Positions 52,189-60,807 of a stretch of DNA of 64,000 nucleotides are shown here, in pieces. The notes beneath the pieces were generated by a model. The model had not been told where the DNA came from. It saw only the letters and a program-made list of their open reading frames with translations, and searched no databases. This DNA is from Hoeflea sp. BRH_c9 (GTDB lineage Bacteria > Pseudomonadota > Alphaproteobacteria > Rhizobiales > Rhizobiaceae): NCBI GenBank assembly GCA_000961635.1, contig LADQ01000020.1, forward strand, positions 26,561 to 90,560, in the 5' to 3' direction. A program made the position numbers and the translations under genes. Each line of letters begins with the position of its first letter. Within the stretch, counting starts at the first letter, position 1.

Positions 52189-52968
52189 CTACAATCCTGA
52201 TACGAGATGACCGCCATCGGCCACCACTTCTGTTCCTGTCATGAACCGTCCGGCGTCCGAGGCAAGAAGCAGAAGCGGGCCGTCGAGATCGGTGAGTGAT
52301 CCTAGCTGGCGCATCGGAACACGTTTGATCAAGGCCTTGCCGGCGTCGCTGCCGAAAAAATCACGGTTGATGTCGGTGGCGATGTATCCGGGGCAAAGCG
52401 CATTCACCCGGATGCCGTAGCGCGCCCATTCAAGCGCCATCGCGCGTGTCATTTGCACAAGGCCGGCCTTGGCTGCGGTATAGGCCCCGACACCGCCGGT
52501 GACCCGCTTGCCAAGGATGGAGGCCACATTGATGATCGTGCCTGCTCTGGCCTCGCTGCGCATCTTGCGGGCCGAAGCCTGGCAGACGCGAAATGCCGCA
52601 GTCAGATCCACATCGATGACTTGCTGCCAGTCTTCCTCTGCCAGGTCGATAAGCGGGCCCGGGCGTGAGATGCCTGCATTGTTGACAATGATGTCAAATC
52701 CATCGGCATTCTCAAAATAGCGCTGAACGCTATCGCCATCGGCAATATCGAGAACAATGCTTTGCGCCTTGCCGCCCATCGCGGCGATTTCCAGACAGGC
52801 CTGATCGAGAGCCTGAGCCCTGCGAGCAGCAAGCACCACCTCAGCACCACGGCCTGCGAGCACGGAGGCAAAATGACGACCAAGCCCGCCCGATGCACCG
52901 GTGATCAAAGCGCGCTTGCCCTCAAGCGAGAAGATGTCGGGACTGCTCATCATCTGGTCATCTGCCAT
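52189..52968 (-). CDS. Short-chain dehydrogenase/reductase
   Basis: Classical SDR of about 259 residues with LEGKRALITGASGGLGRHFA near the N-terminus, IIVNNAGISRPGPLIDLAEE, the active site VGAYTAAKAGLVQM and FMTGTEVVADGGHLVSGL at the end. ATG 52968 (MADDQMMSSPDIFSLEGKR) is preferred because earlier codons lack family similarity, although neither it nor MMSSPD has a good ribosome site. It could oxidise a hydroxyacyl intermediate; the substrate is unknown. Confidence 0.88.
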   Translation of the reverse strand: MADDQMMSSPDIFSLEGKRALITGASGGLGRHFASVLAGRGAEVVLAARRAQALDQACLEIAAMGGKAQSIVLDIADGDSVQRYFENADGFDIIVNNAGISRPGPLIDLAEEDWQQVIDVDLTAAFRVCQASARKMRSEARAGTIINVASILGKRVTGGVGAYTAAKAGLVQMTRAMALEWARYGIRVNALCPGYIATDINRDFFGSDAGKALIKRVPMRQLGSLTDLDGPLLLLASDAGRFMTGTEVVADGGHLVSGL

Positions 52969-53275
52969 GTGCTGGAGCGCCTGCCAGGCTTTCGATGCGG
53001 CGAATGACTGCAACAAGTCCGGTGGCATCGATGGGCTGTGCGAGGTCGCGTAGATGCGGAGCAACCATGGTCCATTCAGCCATTTGGTCGATCTCGGTGA
53101 TACTCGGCTGCGCCATGACGAGATTGATGTCGGCGTCCGCAGGCGAGCATTCGGTTGAGAATGGCGCCGCAGATTGCAGCTTCCGTCTGTTGAGCGACGA
53201 AAGAGCGAGCGCGCAAACGCCGTGTCCGTGCACCAACGCCGTCACGATCAGCTTGATTGGTCGATTGGCAATCAA
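52958..53275 (-). CDS. Small hypothetical protein, uncertain
   Basis: A 105-residue ORF filling the gap between the quinone oxidoreductase and SDR genes. The TTG start overlaps the upstream TGA and its stop overlaps the SDR start, the coupled layout used by neighbours. Sequence such as EWTMVAPHLRDLAQPIDATG looks protein-like but matches no family I know. An internal ATG at 53116 is an alternative start. Confidence 0.35.
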   Translation of the reverse strand: MIANRPIKLIVTALVHGHGVCALALSSLNRRKLQSAAPFSTECSPADADINLVMAQPSITEIDQMAEWTMVAPHLRDLAQPIDATGLVAVIRRIESLAGAPAHGR

Positions 53276-54267
53276 GCGGATAGATCCAGAACAGTCTTGC
53301 CGATCAATTTGTTCGACTCGACCAGTTCATGCGCCGTAGCGACCTCTGCGAGCGGAAAAACGCGTGAGATCTCCGGTGCAATGGTCCCGGCCTCGAACAA
53401 GGGCCAGACCCGTTCGAGCAGTTCCCGGGCTATCTGACCTTTCTCCTCCACCGAACGGGCGCGCAACGTCGACCCGGTGACGATCGCGCGCTTGCGCATC
53501 AGCAGCGAAATATCGAGCGTGACCTCCCGCCCGGCCAGGGAGGCTATGTGGACCAGCCGTCCGCGGGTGGCGATCAGACGCATGTTGTCGGCAAAGAAGG
53601 GCCCTGCCCGCATGTCCAGGATGACATCGACGCCGTAGCCGCTGGTCGTCTCCAGCAGACGGTCGACAAAATTTTCGGCATTGTAATTGACGGCTTCGAC
53701 CGCACCCAGGGATCTGCAGACCTCGGCCTTTTCCTCCGAGCTGACCGTTGCGTAGACCGTCGAGCCAAGCGCATGTGCCAGCATGATCGCCGTGGTCCCT
53801 ATGCCCGAGGCTCCGCCATGGACGAGAAGGCTCTCGCCGGCCTTCAGCGCGCCGGACTGGAAGACATTGGTCCAGACGGTGAAGTAGGTTTCCGGAATGG
53901 CTGCGGCGGTGATGAAATCCATGCCATTGGGCACCGGCAGCAGCTGTGGCACGGGCACGACGACATATTCGGCATAGCCACCCCCGGTCACGAGCGCGCA
54001 GACGCGGTCGCCCACGGACCAGCCCTCAACTCCCTCGCCGAGCGCTGCGATCTCGCCCGCCACTTCGAGTCCCAGAATGTCCGAAGCGCCAGGCGGCGGC
54101 GGATAGTTGCCGAGACGCTGGATGATGTCGGGCCGGTTGACGCCCGCGGCATGGACCTTGACCAGCACCTCGCCCGCCTCAGCCCGCGGGCGCGGACCTT
54201 CCGTTATGTAAAGTCCGCTTGCCGGACCCGGGGCGCGCAGAGCGACATGTTTCATTGATGTGTTCAT
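53272..54267 (-). CDS. NAD(P)H:quinone oxidoreductase-like MDR protein (PIG3 type)
   Basis: Zinc-free medium-chain dehydrogenase of about 331 residues. The N-terminal RLGNYPPPPGASDILGLEVA is a PIG3-type signature, followed by the cofactor motif LLVHGGASGIGTTAIMLAHA near 145. No structural-zinc cysteine cluster is present. ATG 54267 (MNTSMKHVALR) follows GAGGGAATCCTG. It probably reduces an enone or quinone-like intermediate using NADPH. Confidence 0.88.
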   Translation of the reverse strand: MNTSMKHVALRAPGPASGLYITEGPRPRAEAGEVLVKVHAAGVNRPDIIQRLGNYPPPPGASDILGLEVAGEIAALGEGVEGWSVGDRVCALVTGGGYAEYVVVPVPQLLPVPNGMDFITAAAIPETYFTVWTNVFQSGALKAGESLLVHGGASGIGTTAIMLAHALGSTVYATVSSEEKAEVCRSLGAVEAVNYNAENFVDRLLETTSGYGVDVILDMRAGPFFADNMRLIATRGRLVHIASLAGREVTLDISLLMRKRAIVTGSTLRARSVEEKGQIARELLERVWPLFEAGTIAPEISRVFPLAEVATAHELVESNKLIGKTVLDLSA

Positions 54268-54277
54268 CAGGATTCCC

Positions 54278-55042
54278 TCAAGCCATGAAGTGGCCACCGT
54301 TCACGTCAAGACAGACGCCGGTGACAAAACCTGCTTCCTCGGAAGCAAAATAGGAAACGGCGGCCCCGATATCGTCGGGGGTGCCCAGGCGTCCGGCCGG
54401 GATCGCGCTGAGATAGCGCTCATTGGCCTCGCTGCCTGCCTCGGCCGCCATCGGCGTGTCGATCCGGCCGGGCGCGATCGAATTGGCGGTGATGCCGAAA
54501 GGACCGACTTCGCCCGCCAGAGTGCGGGTGAACCCGATCAGTCCAGCCTTTGACGCGGAATAATGCGAGCCGGCAACCTGGGAGCGGGTGCGTCCGGCCT
54601 GGGAGGCCATGTTGACGATCCGGCCCCACCGCCCGGCTTTCATGCCGGGAAGCACCGCCTTCGCCACCAGGAAACAGGCTGTCAGGTTGATGTCGACAAC
54701 CTTCTGCCATTCCTCAAGCGGCGTCTCGTCAATCGGCAACCGCTTGCCCTGGTGCTTGGGAGAAATGCCCGCATTGTTGACCGCCACATCGATCCGCCCA
54801 TGCGCCCGGATCTGGGCTTGGACGAAGGATTCGACGGAGGCGAGATCACCGAAATCAACCCATGCAAAGGAACAGGACAGACCCTTGCTGCGCAGCTCGG
54901 ATGCCGTCTGCTCCCCGCTGTCAAGAATGTCGGCGAGGATGACATGCATGCCGTCCGTGGCAAGGCGTTCAGCGATTGCCGTGCCAATGCCGCGCGCGGC
55001 GCCGGTGACGAGCGCCACGCGGGGTTGCTGGGTCTGCGTCAT
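54278..55042 (-). CDS. Short-chain dehydrogenase/reductase (FabG-like)
   Basis: A 254-residue SDR: VALVTGAARGIGTAIAERLA, DVAVNNAGISPKHQGK, INLTACFLVAKAVLPGMKAG, the active site GSHYSASKAGLIGFT and FVTGVCLDVNGGHFMA at the end. Catalytic Ser, Tyr and Lys are in place. It overlaps the zinc alcohol dehydrogenase gene by 4 bp and sits 10 bp upstream of the quinone oxidoreductase start. Confidence 0.9.
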   Translation of the reverse strand: MTQTQQPRVALVTGAARGIGTAIAERLATDGMHVILADILDSGEQTASELRSKGLSCSFAWVDFGDLASVESFVQAQIRAHGRIDVAVNNAGISPKHQGKRLPIDETPLEEWQKVVDINLTACFLVAKAVLPGMKAGRWGRIVNMASQAGRTRSQVAGSHYSASKAGLIGFTRTLAGEVGPFGITANSIAPGRIDTPMAAEAGSEANERYLSAIPAGRLGTPDDIGAAVSYFASEEAGFVTGVCLDVNGGHFMA

Positions 55043-56088
55043 GATTGCGTTTCCTTGGGCTGCGGGAGGAGAATGACTTTCGACGCATTGCGAGTGCGGG
55101 CAAGCTCGAAACCTTCCAATGCGCGAGACAGCGGTAGACGGTGTGTGATCATCGGCCGGATCGCTTCGCCAAAATGCGCCAACGTATGGAGGACATGCGT
55201 CCAGTCTTCCCGGCGCGTGCCGTGGCTGCCGCGGATCTGCAATTTCCGGCGCACCACCTGCAGCAGATCAAGGCTTGCCTGTTCGGCATGGATTCCGGTG
55301 AGAACCACCGTGCCTTCCATGGCCAGCAATTCAAGGGCGTCGGCGATGCTGGACGCATGTCCGCTTGCCTCGAACACGATGTCGGCCCCGGCGCACCGGG
55401 CGAGCAGGTCGTCCCGGCCACCCGGCCTGGCCAGATCGAAACTCTCGTCAAAGCCCATTTGCGACAGAACCTCGAGCCGGGGCGCATCGTCATGCCCGGC
55501 AATGGCGACGCTGTGGGCGCCAGCCTGCCTGGCGAAGATGGCAATTGCCTGTCCGATCGAGCCAGGACCCAGCACGACCACCTTCTGTCCCGGGCGGACC
55601 TCGGCGACACGGACCGCCCTCGCCCCGACGCACAACGGTTCTGCAAGCGCACCGAGTTCGAAGTCCACGGATTCAGGCAGTTCGAAGACACCGGTTTCCC
55701 GTGCTAACACCTTGGCTGCAAAGGCGCCGTTGCGGTAGAGCCCGACGGTTTGCTTGTCGCTGCAATTCTGCGGCGTCCCGGTCTTGCAGGCGTGGCAGAC
55801 GCCGCAGGGCGCCGAGGGCCAGGCCGTCACTCTCTGACCGACCTTTACGGAAGCGACCTGGGGGCCGACCGCGATAACCCGGCCAGCGAACTCGTGTCCA
55901 AGCGTCACGGGCAGCAGCGGCACCATGAAATCGTATCCGGCGCTCCAATCGTCGACATGCAGATCGGAACCGCAGATCCCGACAGCCTCGACTGCGATCA
56001 GCACATCGGTACCGGAAACCGTGTCAGGTTCGGGTGTGTCCAAAAGCGCAAGACCTGGACTGGCTTCGATTTTGCGTAGCGCGAGCAT
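55039..56088 (-). CDS. Zinc-dependent alcohol dehydrogenase (sorbitol/threonine dehydrogenase type)
   Basis: Medium-chain dehydrogenase of 349 residues with catalytic zinc ligands in AVGICGSDLHVDDW and LGHEFAGRVIAVG, a four-cysteine structural zinc site CGVCHACKTGTPQNC near residue 95, and the NAD site VVLGPGSIGQAIAIFARQAG near 175. It oxidises a secondary alcohol or polyol. It follows the binding-protein gene after a strong hairpin. Confidence 0.9.
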   Translation of the reverse strand: MLALRKIEASPGLALLDTPEPDTVSGTDVLIAVEAVGICGSDLHVDDWSAGYDFMVPLLPVTLGHEFAGRVIAVGPQVASVKVGQRVTAWPSAPCGVCHACKTGTPQNCSDKQTVGLYRNGAFAAKVLARETGVFELPESVDFELGALAEPLCVGARAVRVAEVRPGQKVVVLGPGSIGQAIAIFARQAGAHSVAIAGHDDAPRLEVLSQMGFDESFDLARPGGRDDLLARCAGADIVFEASGHASSIADALELLAMEGTVVLTGIHAEQASLDLLQVVRRKLQIRGSHGTRREDWTHVLHTLAHFGEAIRPMITHRLPLSRALEGFELARTRNASKVILLPQPKETQS

Positions 56089-56115
56089 GTTCTTTCCGGT
56101 CTGTCATTTGAAGGG

Positions 56116-56151
56116 ATGGACCGGGGAGCGTCAGGCCCCCCCCCGGTCCAT
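56116..56151 (-). terminator. Hairpin after the second binding-protein gene
   Basis: ATGGACCGGGG and CCCCGGTCCAT form an 11-bp stem with a 14-nt loop, 6 bp beyond the stop of the periplasmic binding-protein gene. It is the same arrangement as at 11399 and 17613. An attenuator or 3'-end stabiliser is likely. Confidence 0.65.
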
Positions 56152-56156
56152 GTGGA

Positions 56157-57434
56157 TCAGATGTCGCCGCGCTGGCCCCATTCCGGCATCGGGATCGCCT
56201 TGACGTCCGCGATTCCGAACGGATCGGGAGCGACAGTGCGGATCTGCTTGCCCTGCCATTGGTCGAAGGTGGGGAAGGCGCGGGTGTTGTTCTGCGTTTC
56301 AGGGTCGAACTTCACCCCCCAGCCGACGATGGTGGAGCCGATCGGCTTGTCGAGCGCCAGAGACGCTTCACGAATGGCCTGGGTATCCATGGATCCGGCT
56401 GCCGGCAGGATATCCTTGAGCACCGTCCACATGGCATTGAAGCCCATGCCCGTATGCGCAGACGGTTTCCGACCGTCGAAGCGCTTCTCGTGTTCCGAGT
56501 GGAACAGATCGAACAGCTTGGCGGTTTCGGGCTCGAGGCCCGCCTTGTTGATATAGACGGAGGTTCCTGCGTTGAGGATGCCGTTGACATCATCGCCCAT
56601 CGCCTCGGCGAACTCGTTCACATTGTGCGCGCCGCCATTGCCGATCATGGCCTTGACGGAAAGTCCGGCTTCCCGAGCCTGACGCCAGAAGAGAATGCCG
56701 TCGGGCGTATACTGGCAGACGATGAGAACGTCGGGCTGCAATTCCTTGTAGCGCTGGACCATCGGCGACAGATCCGTGGTCTTGTAGCTGTAGGATGTCG
56801 CGTCGACGATCTGGACGCCGGCCTTTTCCAGAACCGTCCGGGCGCTTTCGCCGACGGCGGTGCCATAGAAGCTGTCTTCGTAGAGCAATGCGACCTTCAG
56901 CTGTTCATTGGGGATTCCGAGTTTCGGTGCGACCGCATCGAGCATGAACTGCGCGCCGCCGCCGCCAAGTTCGGAGGCCGGGTAGATGAAGCGGAAGAGA
57001 TATTTGAAACCGCGGGACGTGATGTCGTCGGCAACAGCGCCCTGTTCGAAATAGACGACCTTGTTGCGCTCGGCGACCTGGCTCGCGGCGAACGAGATCG
57101 AAGAGGCGTAGGAGCCCATGATGACCTTCACCCGCTCGCTGGTGATCAGCCTCGTCGCCTGGGAGGTTGCCTCGGTGGACGAGGGAACATCCACGATGGC
57201 CAGTTCGACGTCCTGGCCGAAGACACCGCCCTGTTCGTTGATCATCTGCTTGGCAAGATCGAAGCCGCGCATCACGTCGTTGCCGAGGGATGCAAGCGGT
57301 CCCGACAGCGGCAACAGCACGCCGAGCTTGGCTGCGTCCGCTGCACTGGCCCGGCGGATGAAGGGCATGGACAAGGTTGTTGTCGCTGCGGCTCCGACCG
57401 CCAGCTTTCCGAAAGTCCGTCTGGATAGAGTCAT
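56157..57434 (-). CDS. ABC transporter periplasmic substrate-binding protein (LivK-like, Tat signal)
   Basis: A 425-residue Peripla_BP_6-type protein. The N-terminus MTLSRRTFGKLAVGAAATT carries a twin-arginine signal with cleavage near RRASA, then LGVLLPLSGPLASLGNDVMR and ITSERVKVIMGSYASSISFA. The start follows GAGGAGGAACTATC and overlaps livF as ATGA. A Tat signal is less common in this family and implies folding before export. The ligand is unknown. Confidence 0.92.
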   Translation of the reverse strand: MTLSRRTFGKLAVGAAATTTLSMPFIRRASAADAAKLGVLLPLSGPLASLGNDVMRGFDLAKQMINEQGGVFGQDVELAIVDVPSSTEATSQATRLITSERVKVIMGSYASSISFAASQVAERNKVVYFEQGAVADDITSRGFKYLFRFIYPASELGGGGAQFMLDAVAPKLGIPNEQLKVALLYEDSFYGTAVGESARTVLEKAGVQIVDATSYSYKTTDLSPMVQRYKELQPDVLIVCQYTPDGILFWRQAREAGLSVKAMIGNGGAHNVNEFAEAMGDDVNGILNAGTSVYINKAGLEPETAKLFDLFHSEHEKRFDGRKPSAHTGMGFNAMWTVLKDILPAAGSMDTQAIREASLALDKPIGSTIVGWGVKFDPETQNNTRAFPTFDQWQGKQIRTVAPDPFGIADVKAIPMPEWGQRGDI

Positions 57435-58159
57435 GATAGTTCCTCCTCAGTTGAGTTCAGTCCGAGATAGATGCGCCGAACCTCCTCGTTCCCCTGCAAT
57501 TCCTTGCCGGTTCCCGAAAGCGCGACGCGCCCATGCTGGATGACGTAGGCCCGGTCGGCGACCGACAGGGCCTGGTTGACGTTCTGCTCGACCATGAGCA
57601 GGGTAACTCCGAGATCCCGGATGGCCTTGATCGCGTCGTAGACACGCGAGATCATCACGGGTGCGAGGCCAAGGGAGACCTCGTCGATCATGAGGACTTC
57701 CGGTGTTGCCACCAGTCCCCGCGCGATGGCGCACATTTGCTGCTGACCGCCCGAAAGCGTCCCGCCCAGTTGCTCGGACCGCTCCTTCAGGATCGGAAAC
57801 AGCCGGTAGACATAGTCGAGGCGCTCGGCCAGATGCGGACGCGCCCGGTTCGAATAGGCGCCGATCTCCAGATTTCGCCGCACCGACATCCTGGGAAACA
57901 GGCGGCGGCCTTCCGGAACCATGATCAGGCCCTTGTCGACGAGTTCATGGGTGCGCTTGCCCGCAACTTCCTCGCCGTTCAGGCGAATGCTTCCTTCCGT
58001 CGGCCTGACCACGCCGCAGATCGACCGCAACAGGGTCGTCTTGCCTGCGCCATTCGAGCCCACGATCGCAACCACTTCGCCCGGCTCCACCTTGAGATAG
58101 ATGCCGTAAAGCACTTTCGCATCGCCATAGGCTGCATGGAGGTTGGTGATTTCAAGCAT
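57431..58159 (-). CDS. livF: ABC transporter ATP-binding protein, LivF type
   Basis: About 242 residues. Walker [17 protein letters not shown] near 35, signature TLSGGQQQMCAIARGL near 135 and Walker B VLMIDEVSLGLAPVMI near 160, where Val replaces the usual Pro after the catalytic Glu. ATG 58159 ([12 protein letters not shown]) is best spaced from CAGGAGA; the track start two codons earlier sits too close. It is part of a complete livHMGF set and overlaps livG. Confidence 0.92.
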   Translation of the reverse strand: MLEITNLHAAYGDAKVLYGIYLKVEPGEVVAIVGSNGAGKTTLLRSICGVVRPTEGSIRLNGEEVAGKRTHELVDKGLIMVPEGRRLFPRMSVRRNLEIGAYSNRARPHLAERLDYVYRLFPILKERSEQLGGTLSGGQQQMCAIARGLVATPEVLMIDEVSLGLAPVMISRVYDAIKAIRDLGVTLLMVEQNVNQALSVADRAYVIQHGRVALSGTGKELQGNEEVRRIYLGLNSTEEELS

Positions 58160-58892
58160 CCGCATTCTCCTGATCGCTGCTGACGGCGGCGCCGAGATAG
58201 GCGGTCACCACGCCGGCGTCCTCCATGACCTCTTTGGGCAATCCGTCCGCAATCTTCACGCCATGGTCGAGCACGACGATGCGATCGCAGATCTTCATCA
58301 CCGCATGCAGGTTATGCTCGACGAAAAGCACGGTCATTCCGTCATCGCGAAGCAGGGAGACGAGCTCGAGCATCTGGTTGACCTCGGTGTGATTGAGGCC
58401 CGCCATGACCTCGTCGAGGAGGATCATCTGTGGTTCGGTGGTCAGGGCCCGGGCCACTTCCAGCCGCTTGCGTTCAGCTGTTGTGAGCGAACTCGTCGGA
58501 ACCTCCAGTCGGGAGCCAAGACCGATGCGCTCTGCCACTTCCGTCGCCTTGGCCCGGGCCGCGGCGAAATTCCGGTGACGCAGAAACGCGCCGACCGAAA
58601 TCGACTCCAGCACGGTCATCGAGGTGAAGACCTGCGGGATCTGAAAGGTTCGCGCCAGGCCCAGATTGCAGGTGACGTCCGGGCTCTTGCCCTCGATACG
58701 ATTGCCATTGAAACTGACTGTGCCCGCACTGGGTGGAAAAACGCCTGCAATCACGTTGAAGAGCGTCGTCTTGCCCGCACCATTCGGTCCGATCAGGCCC
58801 AGAATTTCTCCGCGGCTGACGCTCATGTTGACGTCATTGACCGCAACGAGGCCGCCAAAGCGCATGGTAAGGGATGTGACTTCCAGCATCAT
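58152..58892 (-). CDS. livG: ABC transporter ATP-binding protein, LivG type
   Basis: 246 residues with Walker [17 protein letters not shown] near 37, [20 protein letters not shown] in place of a canonical signature (normal for LivG) and Walker [17 protein letters not shown] near 160. The start follows GGAGCCGAA and overlaps livM as ATGA. Confidence 0.92.
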   Translation of the reverse strand: MMLEVTSLTMRFGGLVAVNDVNMSVSRGEILGLIGPNGAGKTTLFNVIAGVFPPSAGTVSFNGNRIEGKSPDVTCNLGLARTFQIPQVFTSMTVLESISVGAFLRHRNFAAARAKATEVAERIGLGSRLEVPTSSLTTAERKRLEVARALTTEPQMILLDEVMAGLNHTEVNQMLELVSLLRDDGMTVLFVEHNLHAVMKICDRIVVLDHGVKIADGLPKEVMEDAGVVTAYLGAAVSSDQENADA

Positions 58893-59908
58893 TTCGGCTC
58901 CTCCCTCTCGGACCTGGCGTGAGATCTGCTCACAAACCGTTCACGGATCGATTTCACCCCTCCGAGCAGGCCGTGTGGCAGAACGATCACGATCACGATC
59001 AAAGCTATGCCGTAGATGACGAGATGCAGGCCCGGCGCGGACTGACCAAACGTCTCGAGCAGGATGTCGCGCAAAGGCAGGGCGATCACCGCTCCGATCA
59101 CGGGACCGGCGATGGTGCCAATTCCTCCGAGCAACGCCATCAGCGGCAGGTCGATCGAAATCGCGGTGCTGAACACGGAGGACGGTTCGATGTAGAGGAT
59201 ATACTGCGCAAGCAGCGTTCCGCCGATCGAGGTGAAGAAGGCGGAGATGAGAAACGCGATCATCTTGTATTTGCGCATCGGAATGCCCGAGGCGACGGCG
59301 GCCTCCTCGCTGTCGCGGATAGCCCGAAGGTAGGAGCCGATATAGCTGCGCGAAAGACCGAAGGCGAAGATCGTGACGATGATCAGAAAGGCGCCGGTCA
59401 GCATCGCGTAGCTTGAGCGATCCTCGAACACCATGCGGATGAAACCGGGATCATAGTTGATCGAAAGGCCGTAGGGCATGTCGACATATTTCCGCGACGC
59501 CATCAGCAGGATGCGGACGGTCTCGCCGAAGGCCAGCGTCGCCATCGCGAAGAAGACGCCGCGCATGCGGAACACCGGATAGGCGATCAGGGCGGCCATC
59601 AGCATGCTGAGCAGGCCGCCGGCGATCATCCCCAGCCACGGGGACACGCCCACATAGTTGAAGAGCAATGTCGAGGTGTAGGCGCCAATACCGACAAAGG
59701 CGGTGTGCCCGAGCGAGAACTGGCCAGCCATACCGCCGATAATGTTCCAGGCCGAAGCCATGCCGGCATAGAGGAACACCAAGACCAGGACATTAATGTA
59801 GTAGTCGTTTTCAATGAAGTGCGGGAGCGCGAAGGCCGCTGCCAGCAGCACCGCAAACCACAGACCGTCCGTTCTTTTCCAGTCGAAATATCCAAGAAAG
59901 CGGCTCAT
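58889..59908 (-). CDS. livM: Branched-chain amino acid-type ABC permease (LivM)
   Basis: A 339-residue membrane protein with LivM hallmarks: [20 protein letters not shown] near residue 55, [20 protein letters not shown] near 112, and [20 protein letters not shown] near 195, the cytoplasmic loop that contacts the ATPase. It overlaps livH and livG by 4 bp each. Confidence 0.93.
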   Translation of the reverse strand: MSRFLGYFDWKRTDGLWFAVLLAAAFALPHFIENDYYINVLVLVFLYAGMASAWNIIGGMAGQFSLGHTAFVGIGAYTSTLLFNYVGVSPWLGMIAGGLLSMLMAALIAYPVFRMRGVFFAMATLAFGETVRILLMASRKYVDMPYGLSINYDPGFIRMVFEDRSSYAMLTGAFLIIVTIFAFGLSRSYIGSYLRAIRDSEEAAVASGIPMRKYKMIAFLISAFFTSIGGTLLAQYILYIEPSSVFSTAISIDLPLMALLGGIGTIAGPVIGAVIALPLRDILLETFGQSAPGLHLVIYGIALIVIVIVLPHGLLGGVKSIRERFVSRSHARSEREEPK

Positions 59909-60789
59909 TTCAAAGTCTCCTTCTCGGCGCCCTTGATGCCCAGAAGCCCGTGCGGACGGATGGCGAGCAAGAGGATGAGCAGTACGAACGGCAGGGCTTC
60001 CTTGAGATCGGGCGCAACATAGCCGCCCAGCGTCTCTATGATGCCGAGCCCGAGGCCACCGACAATCGTGCCCGTCACGCTGCCCAGACCTCCGAGCACG
60101 ACCACGACGAAGGCAACCAGCACGAAGAAGGTGCCGACGGAGGGAAAGGCATAGAAGGACGGGATCAGCACGCCGCCTGCCACGCCGGTGATCGCGATGC
60201 CGAGACCAAAGGTCAGGACAAAGATCTTCTGCGGGTTGATGCCCATCAGCTGCGCCGCCATCAGGTCCTGGGAGACAGCCTCGATGGCGCGGCCGGTGAA
60301 TGTCTTGCGAAGGAAGATGATCACCGCAATCAGAATCACCATCGCAAATCCGAAGGCGATGACCCTGTCGGTGGGAAGGTGCATCCCGCCAAGCTGAAGA
60401 GAACTCATGCCTTGCGGCATGGTCTGGATGGTCCGGTAATCCGCCTGCCAGAACATGAGCGCCAGGTTCTGGAGCGCGATCGACAGGCCGAGCGTGACAA
60501 AGACCTGCGTCAGTTCGGGCCGGTAGATCGTAAAGCGCATGATGCCGAGATAGAACACGGCGCCAAGTAGGAAGAAGGCAACCGCAATGAACGGCGCGCC
60601 GTAATAAGGATTGATGCCGGTCAGCGTCATCAGCCAGTAGCCAGCATACATGCCGAGCATGAGAAATTCGCCATGAGCGAAGTTGATCACTTTCGCCACG
60701 CCGAAGATCAGGTTGAGCCCCAACGCCGCCAGGGCGTAGACGCCGCCCAGCAATGCGCCGGAAATGATCAGTTGGATAAGGGTGTCCAT
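59905..60789 (-). CDS. livH: Branched-chain amino acid-type ABC permease (LivH)
   Basis: 294 residues; ISGALLGGVYALAALGLNLI and GVAKVINFAHGEFLMLGMYA at the N-terminus, FTGRAIEAVSQDLMAAQLMG near 165 as the coupling loop, and multiple membrane spans. It is the first transporter gene after the TPP enzyme, 18 bp downstream of its stop, so one transcript probably encodes both. Confidence 0.93.
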   Translation of the reverse strand: MDTLIQLIISGALLGGVYALAALGLNLIFGVAKVINFAHGEFLMLGMYAGYWLMTLTGINPYYGAPFIAVAFFLLGAVFYLGIMRFTIYRPELTQVFVTLGLSIALQNLALMFWQADYRTIQTMPQGMSSLQLGGMHLPTDRVIAFGFAMVILIAVIIFLRKTFTGRAIEAVSQDLMAAQLMGINPQKIFVLTFGLGIAITGVAGGVLIPSFYAFPSVGTFFVLVAFVVVVLGGLGSVTGTIVGGLGLGIIETLGGYVAPDLKEALPFVLLILLLAIRPHGLLGIKGAEKETLK

Positions 60790-60807
60790 CAGGTTTCTCC
60801 GCCGCGC

